Assembly (NCBI RefSeq): GCF_012223425.1 | Contig: NZ_CP038799.1 | Location: 5,502,249 to 5,566,248, forward strand | Direction: 5' to 3' | DNA length: 64,000 bases | Source of the DNA: Mycolicibacterium frederiksbergense | GTDB lineage: Bacteria > Actinomycetota > Actinomycetes > Mycobacteriales > Mycobacteriaceae | In this document: in pieces, positions 52,504 through 59,621 of the stretch | How the letters are laid out: each line of letters begins with the position of its first letter | How positions within the stretch are numbered: position 1 is the stretch's first letter | Position numbers and translations under genes: made by a program | Notes under the pieces: model-generated | What the model saw: the letters and a program-made list of their open reading frames with translations, nothing else | The model's database searches: none | Told to the model about the DNA's origin: nothing

Positions 52504-53847
52504 TCAGCAGTTGGTCAGAAAGTGTTCGAGAACCTTCGCCCCGAACTCTAGTGCGTCCACGGGTACCCGTTCGTCGACACCATGGAACAGCGATGCGAAG
52601 TCCAGGTCGGCGGGCAGCCGCAGCGGTGCAAACCCGAAACAGCGAATTCCCAATCGCTGGAACGACTTCGCGTCGGTACCCCCGGACATCATGTACGGCA
52701 CGGTGCGCGCCTCCGGATCCAGCGTCAGCAGCGAGGCGTTCATCTGGTCCACCAGATCCCCGTCGAACGACGTCTCATAGGACGGCAGGTCCCGTTCCCA
52801 GCTGCGCACCACATTCGGGCCGATGAGCTCGTCGACCTCGCGCTCGAACGCCGCCCGCCGGCCGGGCAGCACCCGGCAGTCCAGCACCGCTTCGGCGGTG
52901 GCCGGGATGACATTGGCTTTGTACCCGGCCTTGAGCATGGTCGGGTTGGCAGTATCGCGCAGCGTGGCCCCGATGATGCGGGCGATGCCGCCGAGCTTGG
53001 CGATGGTGCCGTCCAGGTCCGGCGAGTTCAGGTCGAACTCGTAGCCGGTCTCCTCGGAGATCGCGGCGAGGAACTGCTCGACGGGCTCGCTGAGAACCAG
53101 CGGGAACTGATGGCGCCCCAGCCGGGCGACCGCCTCGGCCACCTCGGTGACGGCGTTGTCGTCGTGCACCATCGAGCCGTGTCCGGCCCGCCCGCGGGCC
53201 GTCAGCCGCATCCAGGCCAGACCCTTCTCCGCGGTTTCGATCAGGTAGAGCCTGCGCTGCCCGCCGTCGCGGCGCGGCACGGTCAGCGAGAACCCACCGA
53301 CCTCGCCGATGGCCTCGGTGACCCCCGCGAAGAGGTCCGGCCGGTTGTCGACCAGCCACTGGGCGCCGTAGGTGCCACCGTGCTCCTCATCGGAGACGAA
53401 GGCGAACACCAGATCGCGCGGCGGCACGATTCCGTGGCGTTTGAAGTGCCTGGCGACGGCGATCATCATGCCGACCATGTCCTTCATGTCCACCGCGCCG
53501 CGTCCCCATACGTAGCCGTCCTTCACCGCCCCGGAGAACGGGTGCACGCTCCAGTCGGCGGGCTCGGCGGGCACCACGTCCAGATGGCCATGGATCAGCA
53601 GCGCACCGCGCTCGGGATCGGACCCGGCCAGTCGGGCGAACAGATTGCCGCGCCCCGGGGCGCCCGCTTCGAGGTATTCGGTCTCGTAGCCGACCTCTCG
53701 CAACCGATCACCCACCCACTGCGCACAATCGGCCTCGCCCGCGGTGGTCGCCGGGTCACCGGTGTTGGACGTGTCGAATCGGATGAGGGCGCTGACGAGG
53801 TCGACGACCTCATCCGCGCTTGTGGGGGGAACGCTCACAGTCACCAT
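52504..53847 (-). CDS. M20-family metallopeptidase (Rv2141c-like)
   Basis: 447 residues. M20/ArgE/DapE dizinc fold: first metal His in LIHGHLDVVP, bridging Asp in WGRGAVDMKDMVG, general base Glu-Glu in FVSDEEHGGTYG, and dimerisation domain around GRAGHGSMVHDDNAVTEV; the last ligand is in LFHGVDERVPVD. Probably an amidohydrolase or aminopeptidase; substrate unknown. ATG 53847 is only weakly supported by a ribosome site. Ten bases upstream of the PEBP gene on the same strand. Confidence 0.92.
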   Translation of the reverse strand: MVTVSVPPTSADEVVDLVSALIRFDTSNTGDPATTAGEADCAQWVGDRLREVGYETEYLEAGAPGRGNLFARLAGSDPERGALLIHGHLDVVPAEPADWSVHPFSGAVKDGYVWGRGAVDMKDMVGMMIAVARHFKRHGIVPPRDLVFAFVSDEEHGGTYGAQWLVDNRPDLFAGVTEAIGEVGGFSLTVPRRDGGQRRLYLIETAEKGLAWMRLTARGRAGHGSMVHDDNAVTEVAEAVARLGRHQFPLVLSEPVEQFLAAISEETGYEFDLNSPDLDGTIAKLGGIARIIGATLRDTANPTMLKAGYKANVIPATAEAVLDCRVLPGRRAAFEREVDELIGPNVVRSWERDLPSYETSFDGDLVDQMNASLLTLDPEARTVPYMMSGGTDAKSFQRLGIRCFGFAPLRLPADLDFASLFHGVDERVPVDALEFGAKVLEHFLTNC

Positions 53848-53897
53848 TCGTACCACCGCACCGGCTCCCCCGGGCGGGGTGGCGCACCGCCGGCGAC

Positions 53898-53917
53898 GGT
53901 CTGGTTTGGGCCAGACC
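53898..53917. repeat. Perfect inverted repeat between the M20 gene and tRNA-Leu
   Basis: GGTCTGG-TTTGGG-CCAGACC, a 7-bp stem with a six-base loop. It stands 50 bp before the tRNA, in the zone where its -35 region would be expected, and 51 bp upstream of the M20 start. Confidence 0.5.
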
Positions 53918-53940
53918 GCCCCCATCCGTTAGCCTTAGTC

Positions 53941-53963
53941 GCTCCGTGCCGGTGGCACGGAGC
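53941..53963 (+). repeat. 10-bp hairpin in the tRNA-Leu 5' leader
   Basis: GCTCCGTGCC-GGT-GGCACGGAGC forms a perfect 10-bp stem with a three-base loop, ending 3 nt before the mature tRNA 5' end. In the precursor it could act as an RNase P context or a processing signal. Confidence 0.55.
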
Positions 53964-53966
53964 GAT

Positions 53967-54052
53967 GTCCGAGTGGCGGAATGGCAGACGCGCTAGCTTG
54001 AGGTGCTAGTGCCCTATTAACGGGCGTGGGGGTTCAAGTCCCCCCTCGGACA
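53967..54052 (+). tRNA. tRNA-Leu (anticodon GAG)
   Basis: 86 nt, class II tRNA with a long variable arm. Acceptor stem GTCCGAG/CTCGGAC, discriminator A73, D arm with GGCGGAATGGCAGACGC, anticodon arm CTAGC-TTGAGGT-GCTAG with anticodon GAG reading CUC/CUU, variable stem TGCCC...GGGCG and T arm GGGGG-TTCAAGT-CCCCC. CCA is not encoded. Confidence 0.97.
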
Positions 54053-54061
54053 CCCAAACCC

Positions 54062-56569
54062 TCATAAGTGCTTCGCCAAGTACGGCGCAGTACGGCTTCC
54101 CTTGGCCGCCGCGACCTGTCGGGGTGTGCCGGTGGCCACCACGGTGCCGCCATCATCGCCGCCTCCGGGCCCGAGATCGATCACATGATCCGCCCCGGCG
54201 ACCACCCCCATATCGTGCTCGGCGACCACCACGGTGTTGCCGGCATCCACCAGGCGGTGGAGTTGCGCGACGAGCAATTCGACATCGGCGGGATGCAATC
54301 CGGTGGTCGGCTCGTCCAGCACGTACAACGTGTGCCCGCGGCGGGCGCGCTGCAACTCGGTGGCCAACTTGATCCGCTGGGCCTCCCCGCCGGACAGCTC
54401 GGTGGCGGGCTGGCCCAACCGCAGGTAACCCAGGCCCACCTGCCGCAGCGTGGTCAGACTTCTTGCCGCACTGGGTATCTCGGAGAGAAAATCGGCCGCC
54501 TCGTCGACGGTCATGGCGAGCACCTCGGCGATGGTGCGCCCCCGGTAGCGCACCTCGAGTGTCTCCTCGGAGTAGCGGGCCCCGCCGCAGGCCGGACAGG
54601 AAGCGTAGGTGCCCGGTAGGAACAGCAGTTCGACGGCCACGAAACCCTCGCCCTGGCAGGTGTCGCAGCGGCCCTCGGCGACGTTGAACGAGAACCGGCC
54701 GGCACTCCAGCCGCGCTGTCGGGCCTCCTCGGTATCGGCGAAGGCCTTGCGGACGGCGTCGAACATGCCGGTGTAGGTCGCCAGATTGGACCTCGGCGTC
54801 CGCCCGATCGGGCGCTGGTCGACGGTGACCAGACGGTCGACGGCCTCGACGCCTGTCGCGACGACACCGACGCTGGCATCGGTGTCGATGTCCAGCAGCT
54901 CGCTTTCGGCGTCGGTCGCCTCGGCGTCCGCGGAATCGGGTGCGCCGCCGCCGAGGTGGCGGGCCACCACATCGCCGAGCACCTTGCAGACCAGGGTCGA
55001 CTTCCCCGAACCAGACACACCGGTGACCGCGATGAAGCTGCCCAGCGGTAGGGCTACCTCGACATCCTGCAGATTGTGAAAGGAAATATGCTGCAGGCGT
55101 AACGTTTCCGATGATTTCCTGGGCGCGCGAGCGGCCGGGTCGGCCATACCGAACAGGTGGCGACGGGTCACCGACGATTCGACATCGGCGAGTCCGGCCA
55201 CCGGCCCGCTGTAGAGCACCTCACCGCCGAGTTCACCGGCACCGGGCCCGACGTCGACGATCCAGTCCGCGCGCCGCACCACGTCCATATCGTGCTCGAC
55301 GACGAACAACGAGTTGCCCGCCCGCCGGAGCCGGTCGAGTACCTCAAGCAGCGGCTCGGCGTCGGCCGGATGCAGTCCGGCCGATGGCTCGTCGAGCACG
55401 TAGAGCACACCGAACAGCCCCGCCCGCAGCTGGGTGGCCAATCGCAGCCGCTGTAACTCCCCCGGCGATACGGACGGGGTGCGCCGGTTCAGGCTCAGGT
55501 ACCCGAGGCCGAGATCGACCAGGATGGCGATGCGCGCCACCAGATCGGCGGCGATCATGGTGGCAACCTCGGTGAACTCCCCGGATTCGGTGGACTCGTA
55601 CGCCGCCTCGAACTCGGTGCGGGTGGCCGCGGGCGCCAGCACGTCAGCGAGCACGGTGAGCGGCATCGCCACGAGCTCGGCGATGGTGCGGCCCGCGAAG
55701 GTCACCGCGAGCGCTTCTGGACGCAGTCCCGAGCCGCCGCACACCGGGCAGTCGGCGCTGTCGACGTACTGCAGCACCCGTCGGCGCATCATCGCGCTCT
55801 GTGAGTTGGCCAGGGTGTGGCGGACGTATCGTTCGGCGCTGGAGAAGGTGCCGTTGTAGTAATACTCGGCTGTGACGGGGTGTTGGCTGGGATCGATCTC
55901 AACCGTCGGCTGCTCCTCGGTGAACAGAATCCAATTACGTTGCCGCTTAGGGAGTTTGCGCCAAGGCTTGTCGATGTCGTAACCGAGGGTGATCAGGATG
56001 TCACGCAGGTTCTGGCCCTGCCAGGCACCGGGCCACGCGGCCACCGCACCCTCACGGATGGTCAGCGTCGGGTCGGGCACCAGAGTGTCCTCGGTGACAC
56101 GGTGAATCCGGCCGAGCCCGTGACATTCCGGGCATGCCCCCGCCGTCGTGTTCGGGGAGAAGGCATCCGAGTCCAGCCGCACCGTCGCCCCCGGCGGGAA
56201 CGTGCCGGCGCGGGAGAACAGCATCCGCAACAGATTCGACAAGGTGGTCACGGTGCCCACCGTCGACCGTGAGCTGGTCGACCCGCGCCGCTGCTGCAAC
56301 GCCACCGCCGGTGGCAACCCGGTGATGTCGTCGACCTTCGGTGCGTCGCTGGGTAGCAGTAGCCGACGGGCATACGGGGCAACGGATTCGAAGTAGCGGC
56401 GTTGCGCTTCGGCATAGATGGTCCCGAACGCCAGCGAGGACTTCCCCGACCCGGACACCCCGGTGAACGCCACGAAGGCGTTGCGGGGTGCCGCCATGTC
56501 GACCGCCCTCAGGTTGTGCACCCGGGAGGCGTAGACGCGCACCTGCGGGTCGATCGCGTCGTCCGTCAT
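54062..56569 (-). CDS. UvrA-like ABC-type ATPase (UvrA2/DrrC class)
   Basis: 835 residues, against about 950-970 for UvrA, with two ABC domains. Walker A GVSGSGKSS at 37-45 and GVSGSGKST in the second half; signature motifs SPGELQRLRLA and LSGGEAQRIKLA; Walker B LYVLDEPSAGLHPAD and LYVLDEPTTGLHPAD. Two zinc modules (CPECHGLG ... CPVCGGSG and CDTCQGEG ... CPACGGAR) are intact. It is shorter because the UvrB-binding insertion is reduced, as in UvrA2/DrrC proteins linked to resistance to DNA-binding drugs. Start overlaps the regulator gene by 4 bp, so it is probably under that regulator. Damage-specificity cannot be read here. Confidence 0.9.
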   Translation of the reverse strand: MTDDAIDPQVRVYASRVHNLRAVDMAAPRNAFVAFTGVSGSGKSSLAFGTIYAEAQRRYFESVAPYARRLLLPSDAPKVDDITGLPPAVALQQRRGSTSSRSTVGTVTTLSNLLRMLFSRAGTFPPGATVRLDSDAFSPNTTAGACPECHGLGRIHRVTEDTLVPDPTLTIREGAVAAWPGAWQGQNLRDILITLGYDIDKPWRKLPKRQRNWILFTEEQPTVEIDPSQHPVTAEYYYNGTFSSAERYVRHTLANSQSAMMRRRVLQYVDSADCPVCGGSGLRPEALAVTFAGRTIAELVAMPLTVLADVLAPAATRTEFEAAYESTESGEFTEVATMIAADLVARIAILVDLGLGYLSLNRRTPSVSPGELQRLRLATQLRAGLFGVLYVLDEPSAGLHPADAEPLLEVLDRLRRAGNSLFVVEHDMDVVRRADWIVDVGPGAGELGGEVLYSGPVAGLADVESSVTRRHLFGMADPAARAPRKSSETLRLQHISFHNLQDVEVALPLGSFIAVTGVSGSGKSTLVCKVLGDVVARHLGGGAPDSADAEATDAESELLDIDTDASVGVVATGVEAVDRLVTVDQRPIGRTPRSNLATYTGMFDAVRKAFADTEEARQRGWSAGRFSFNVAEGRCDTCQGEGFVAVELLFLPGTYASCPACGGARYSEETLEVRYRGRTIAEVLAMTVDEAADFLSEIPSAARSLTTLRQVGLGYLRLGQPATELSGGEAQRIKLATELQRARRGHTLYVLDEPTTGLHPADVELLVAQLHRLVDAGNTVVVAEHDMGVVAGADHVIDLGPGGGDDGGTVVATGTPRQVAAAKGSRTAPYLAKHL

Positions 56570-57396
56570 GACTGTCCGATCACGCGAGCCAGCCGCTCCG
56601 CGGCATCGCTGCCCGGCAGCGGCAGGTACGCGACGATCTGTATCCCGGGCGCGTCTGCGGGAGTCAGCTGATGATGCTCGAGGAGCAGTTCGCCGACGCC
56701 CGGGTGGAAGAATCGGCGCTCCCGGGACGCAAATCGCTCGACACTGCTCGCCTGCCACTCCGCTCTGAAATGTGCACTTCCTTCGCGGAGTCGTTCGACC
56801 AGCTGAGTGTAGGAGGGTTCCCCCACCCGCGAGCCGGCCTCGGCGCGGAACTCGGCCAGGAACCGTCGGCTGTCGGTTTCCCAGTCCGGCAACAACTCCC
56901 GGATCGCCGGATCCATGAACACCAGCCAGAGCAGATTGCGATCGGGCGGGTCGATGACGGCGATGTTGGGATACAGCGCCGCGTACGCCGCGTTCCAGGC
57001 TGCGATGGTCCACGCGGGGCCGATCGCGAAGGCCGGGTAACCGGCAAGAGCGTCCAGAAATCGTTGGATGTGTGGTGGTGTGGGGCCGCCGGAGACGGCC
57101 GGGTCGGACGTGTGGCCGCCGAGGGCGAGCACGTAGTCGTGCTCGGCACGGGTCAGTCGCAGAGCTCCGGACACGGCGTCGAGCACCTGTTTGGACGGAT
57201 TGATCTCGCGCCCCTGCTCCAGCCAGGTGTACCAGGTGACGCTCACCCCGGCGGACAGCGCGACTTCTTCGCGGCGCAGCCCGCTGGTTCGCATCCTGGG
57301 TACGTCGGGATAACCCAGTTCGTCGCGTTGCGCGGCCTCTCTGCGGGTACGCAGGAACGCGCCAAGGGCGAGCCGTTGCTGCGCGCGCTTGTCCAT
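56566..57396 (-). CDS. XRE-family HTH regulator with MmyB-like ligand domain
   Basis: 276 residues. N-terminal helix-turn-helix about 10-85 (ALGAFLRTRREAAQRDELGYPDVPRMRTSGLRREEVALSAGVSVTWYTWLEQGR) and a C-terminal MmyB-like ligand-binding domain about 110-275 (NRLL-type: YPAFAIGPAWTIAAWNAAYAALYPN; RNLLWLVFMDPAIRELLPDWE). Proteins of this type bind small hydrophobic ligands. It overlaps the UvrA-like ATPase gene by 4 bp, suggesting a regulator plus drug- or damage-response ATPase. A perfect palindrome lies in its promoter, and TAGGCT 7 nt before the ATG indicates a leaderless mRNA. Confidence 0.92.
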   Translation of the reverse strand: MDKRAQQRLALGAFLRTRREAAQRDELGYPDVPRMRTSGLRREEVALSAGVSVTWYTWLEQGREINPSKQVLDAVSGALRLTRAEHDYVLALGGHTSDPAVSGGPTPPHIQRFLDALAGYPAFAIGPAWTIAAWNAAYAALYPNIAVIDPPDRNLLWLVFMDPAIRELLPDWETDSRRFLAEFRAEAGSRVGEPSYTQLVERLREGSAHFRAEWQASSVERFASRERRFFHPGVGELLLEHHQLTPADAPGIQIVAYLPLPGSDAAERLARVIGQS

Positions 57397-57403
57397 GATC
57401 GCC

Positions 57404-57409
57404 AGCCTA
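57404..57409 (-). promoter_or_regulatory. Candidate -10 box for a leaderless regulator transcript
   Basis: TAGGCT on the reverse strand, 7 nt before the HTH gene ATG at 57396. Confidence 0.5.
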
Positions 57410-57427
57410 TTCCCGGCGCCAGACTGG

Positions 57428-57441
57428 TAGTACCGGTACTA
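57428..57441. promoter_or_regulatory. Palindromic operator between the HTH regulator and ilvD
   Basis: TAGTACC-GGTACTA, a perfect 14-bp palindrome flanked by CTGG and CCAG. It covers the expected -35 region of the regulator promoter and stands 51 bp before ilvD, so autoregulation and possibly effects on ilvD are predicted. Confidence 0.6.
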
Positions 57442-57491
57442 GCACCAGCGCCGTCTTCTCTGTGGCCGCGCTCGGTGCGACTGTAGGTGCC

Positions 57492-59336
57492 ATGCCTGAA
57501 TTGAGGTCTCGTACGGTCACTCACGGTCGCAACATGGCGGGGGCGCGCTCACTGCTGCGCGCCGCGGGCGTGGCCGGTTCGGACATCGGCAAGCCGATCG
57601 TCGCGGTGGCCAACAGCTTCACCGAGTTCGTGCCCGGCCACACCCACCTGCAGCCCGTCGGCCGGATCGTCTCCGAGGCCATCTCGGCCGCCGGTGGCGT
57701 CCCGCGCGAGTTCAACACCATCGCCGTCGACGACGGTATGGCCATGGGACACGGCGGCATGCTGTACTCGCTGCCCTCCCGCGAGCTGATCGCCGACTCG
57801 GTCGAATACATGGTGAACGCGCACTGCGCCGATGCCCTGGTGTGTATCTCCAACTGCGACAAGATCACTCCCGGCATGCTGATGGCCGCGCTGCGCCTCA
57901 ACATCCCGACGGTCTTCGTGTCCGGCGGCCCGATGGAGGGCGGCACCGCCGTCCTGGTGGACGGCACGGTGAAGACCCGGCTGAACCTGGTGTCCGCCAT
58001 CGCCGACGCCGTCAACACCGACGTCTCCGATGACGACATCGCCCGCATCGAGGAAGCCGCCTGCCCGACCTGTGGCTCGTGCTCGGGCATGTTCACCGCC
58101 AACTCGATGAACTGCCTGACCGAGGCGCTCGGACTGGCACTGCCCGGCAACGGATCGGTGCTGGCCACCCACACCGCGCGCCGCGCCCTCTACGAGAAGG
58201 CCGGCAGCACCGTGATGGACATCGTCCGGGCCTACTACGAGCGCGATGACGCCGGCGTGCTGCCGCGCGCCATCGCCACCCGCGACGCGTTCGACAACGC
58301 CATGGCCCTCGACATCGCCATGGGCGGGTCTACCAACACCGTGCTGCACCTGCTGGCCGCCGCGCGCGAGGCTGAACTGGACTACACCCTCGAAGACATC
58401 GAGAAGCGCAGCCAGATGATCCCGTGCCTGTGCAAGGTCGCCCCCAACGGCCACTATCTGATGGAGGACGTGCACCGCGCCGGCGGTATCCCCGCGATCC
58501 TCGGCGAGTTGTGGCGGGGCGGGCACCTACACGAGACCGTGCACACCGTGCACGCGGGTTCGATGGCGCAGTGGCTGCGCGACTGGGACATCCGCGGCGG
58601 ATCACCGTCGGCGGAGGCTGTCGAGCTTTTCCATGCCGCACCGGGTTGTGTGCGCTCGGCGACAGCGTTCTCTCAGTCCGAACGGTGGGAGAGCTTGGAC
58701 ACCGACGCCGAGAACGGTTGCATCCGCGATCTGCAGAACGCCTATTCGGCCGACGGTGGACTCGCGGTTCTGCGCGGCAATCTGTCCGTGGACGGCTGCA
58801 TCGTCAAGACCGCGGGCGTCGACGAGAGCATCTGGAAGTTCTCCGGCCCGGCCGTGGTGCTGGAATCCCAGGAGGACGCGGTCGACGCCATCCTCAACAA
58901 GCGGGTGCAGCCAGGCGATGTCGTCGTCATCCGGTACGAGGGCCCCAAGGGCGGCCCCGGTATGCAGGAAATGCTCTATCCGACAGCCTATTTGAAGGGA
59001 CGCGGGCTCGGCGCGCAGTGTGCGCTCATCACCGACGGCCGGTTCTCCGGCGGGACGTCGGGCCTGTCGATCGGCCACGTGTCCCCCGAGGCGGCCGCCG
59101 GCGGCACCATTGCGCTGGTGGCCGACGGCGACCTCATCACCATCGACATCCCGCACCGCAGCATCCAGGTCGAGGTGCCCGAGGAGGAACTGCAGCGCCG
59201 GCGCGCCGCGCTGGAGGCTGCGGGTGGCTACCGGCCGAAGAACCGGGAGCGCACGGTGTCCGCAGCACTACGCGCGTACGCTGCGCTGGCGCTGTCCGCC
59301 GACAAGGGTGCGGTACGGGATGTCCACGCGGTCTAG
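57492..59336 (+). CDS. ilvD: Dihydroxy-acid dehydratase IlvD (E. coli-class, Fe-S)
   Basis: Dehydrates 2,3-dihydroxy-isovalerate/3-methylvalerate to the keto acids of valine and isoleucine. 614 residues, close to the 616 of E. coli. HGRNMAGARSLLRAAG at the start; Fe-S ligands are expected at Cys122 (CISNCDK, with Asp123 and the metal-carbamate Lys124) and in the CPTCGSCSG segment at 191-199; TDGRFSGGTSGLSIGHVSPEA near the end is the substrate-binding segment. It follows the E. coli type and differs clearly from the shorter (about 575 aa) M. tuberculosis IlvD I remember. ATG 57492. Convergent overlap of 4 bp with the small protein after it. Confidence 0.95.
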   Translation: MPELRSRTVTHGRNMAGARSLLRAAGVAGSDIGKPIVAVANSFTEFVPGHTHLQPVGRIVSEAISAAGGVPREFNTIAVDDGMAMGHGGMLYSLPSRELIADSVEYMVNAHCADALVCISNCDKITPGMLMAALRLNIPTVFVSGGPMEGGTAVLVDGTVKTRLNLVSAIADAVNTDVSDDDIARIEEAACPTCGSCSGMFTANSMNCLTEALGLALPGNGSVLATHTARRALYEKAGSTVMDIVRAYYERDDAGVLPRAIATRDAFDNAMALDIAMGGSTNTVLHLLAAAREAELDYTLEDIEKRSQMIPCLCKVAPNGHYLMEDVHRAGGIPAILGELWRGGHLHETVHTVHAGSMAQWLRDWDIRGGSPSAEAVELFHAAPGCVRSATAFSQSERWESLDTDAENGCIRDLQNAYSADGGLAVLRGNLSVDGCIVKTAGVDESIWKFSGPAVVLESQEDAVDAILNKRVQPGDVVVIRYEGPKGGPGMQEMLYPTAYLKGRGLGAQCALITDGRFSGGTSGLSIGHVSPEAAAGGTIALVADGDLITIDIPHRSIQVEVPEEELQRRRAALEAAGGYRPKNRERTVSAALRAYAALALSADKGAVRDVHAV

Positions 59337-59542
59337 CCTGCGAGCGCGACGTCTCCACGGCGCACGTGCACGCACGCGCGCTTGGGTCCCCACACGGTGG
59401 GAACGTCGAAGCAGACCACCTTGGGCTTCCCGAACAGCGTCGTCTCCTCGACCGTGCCTGCGGCACCTTCGGGAACGGTCTGAACGTCCATCTCGTCGAT
59501 CTCGCGGCGGGCGGTCACAACGTCACCACTATGCCAAGCCAT
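59333..59542 (-). CDS. Small conserved protein next to the nitrate reductase fusion
   Basis: 69 residues, ATG 59542 with GGGAG 9 nt upstream. MAWHSGDVVTARREIDEMDVQTVPEGAAGTVEETTLFGKPKVVCFDVPTVWGPKRACVHVRRGDVALAG suggests an all-beta (SH3-like, KOW-type) domain: GDVVTA, EGAAGTVEE and RRGDVALA are spaced like such folds. It lies 79 bp downstream of the fusion on the same strand, so it may be co-transcribed. I cannot assign a function; a regulatory or assembly role in nitrate assimilation is a guess from context. Confidence 0.7.
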   Translation of the reverse strand: MAWHSGDVVTARREIDEMDVQTVPEGAAGTVEETTLFGKPKVVCFDVPTVWGPKRACVHVRRGDVALAG

Positions 59543-59621
59543 TTTTGTCGTCTCCCTGAACCAAATCTGCCCTTCGATTACGCCTGTGTAACGCGGCAGG
59601 AGCGACTTTTATTCGCGGCGA

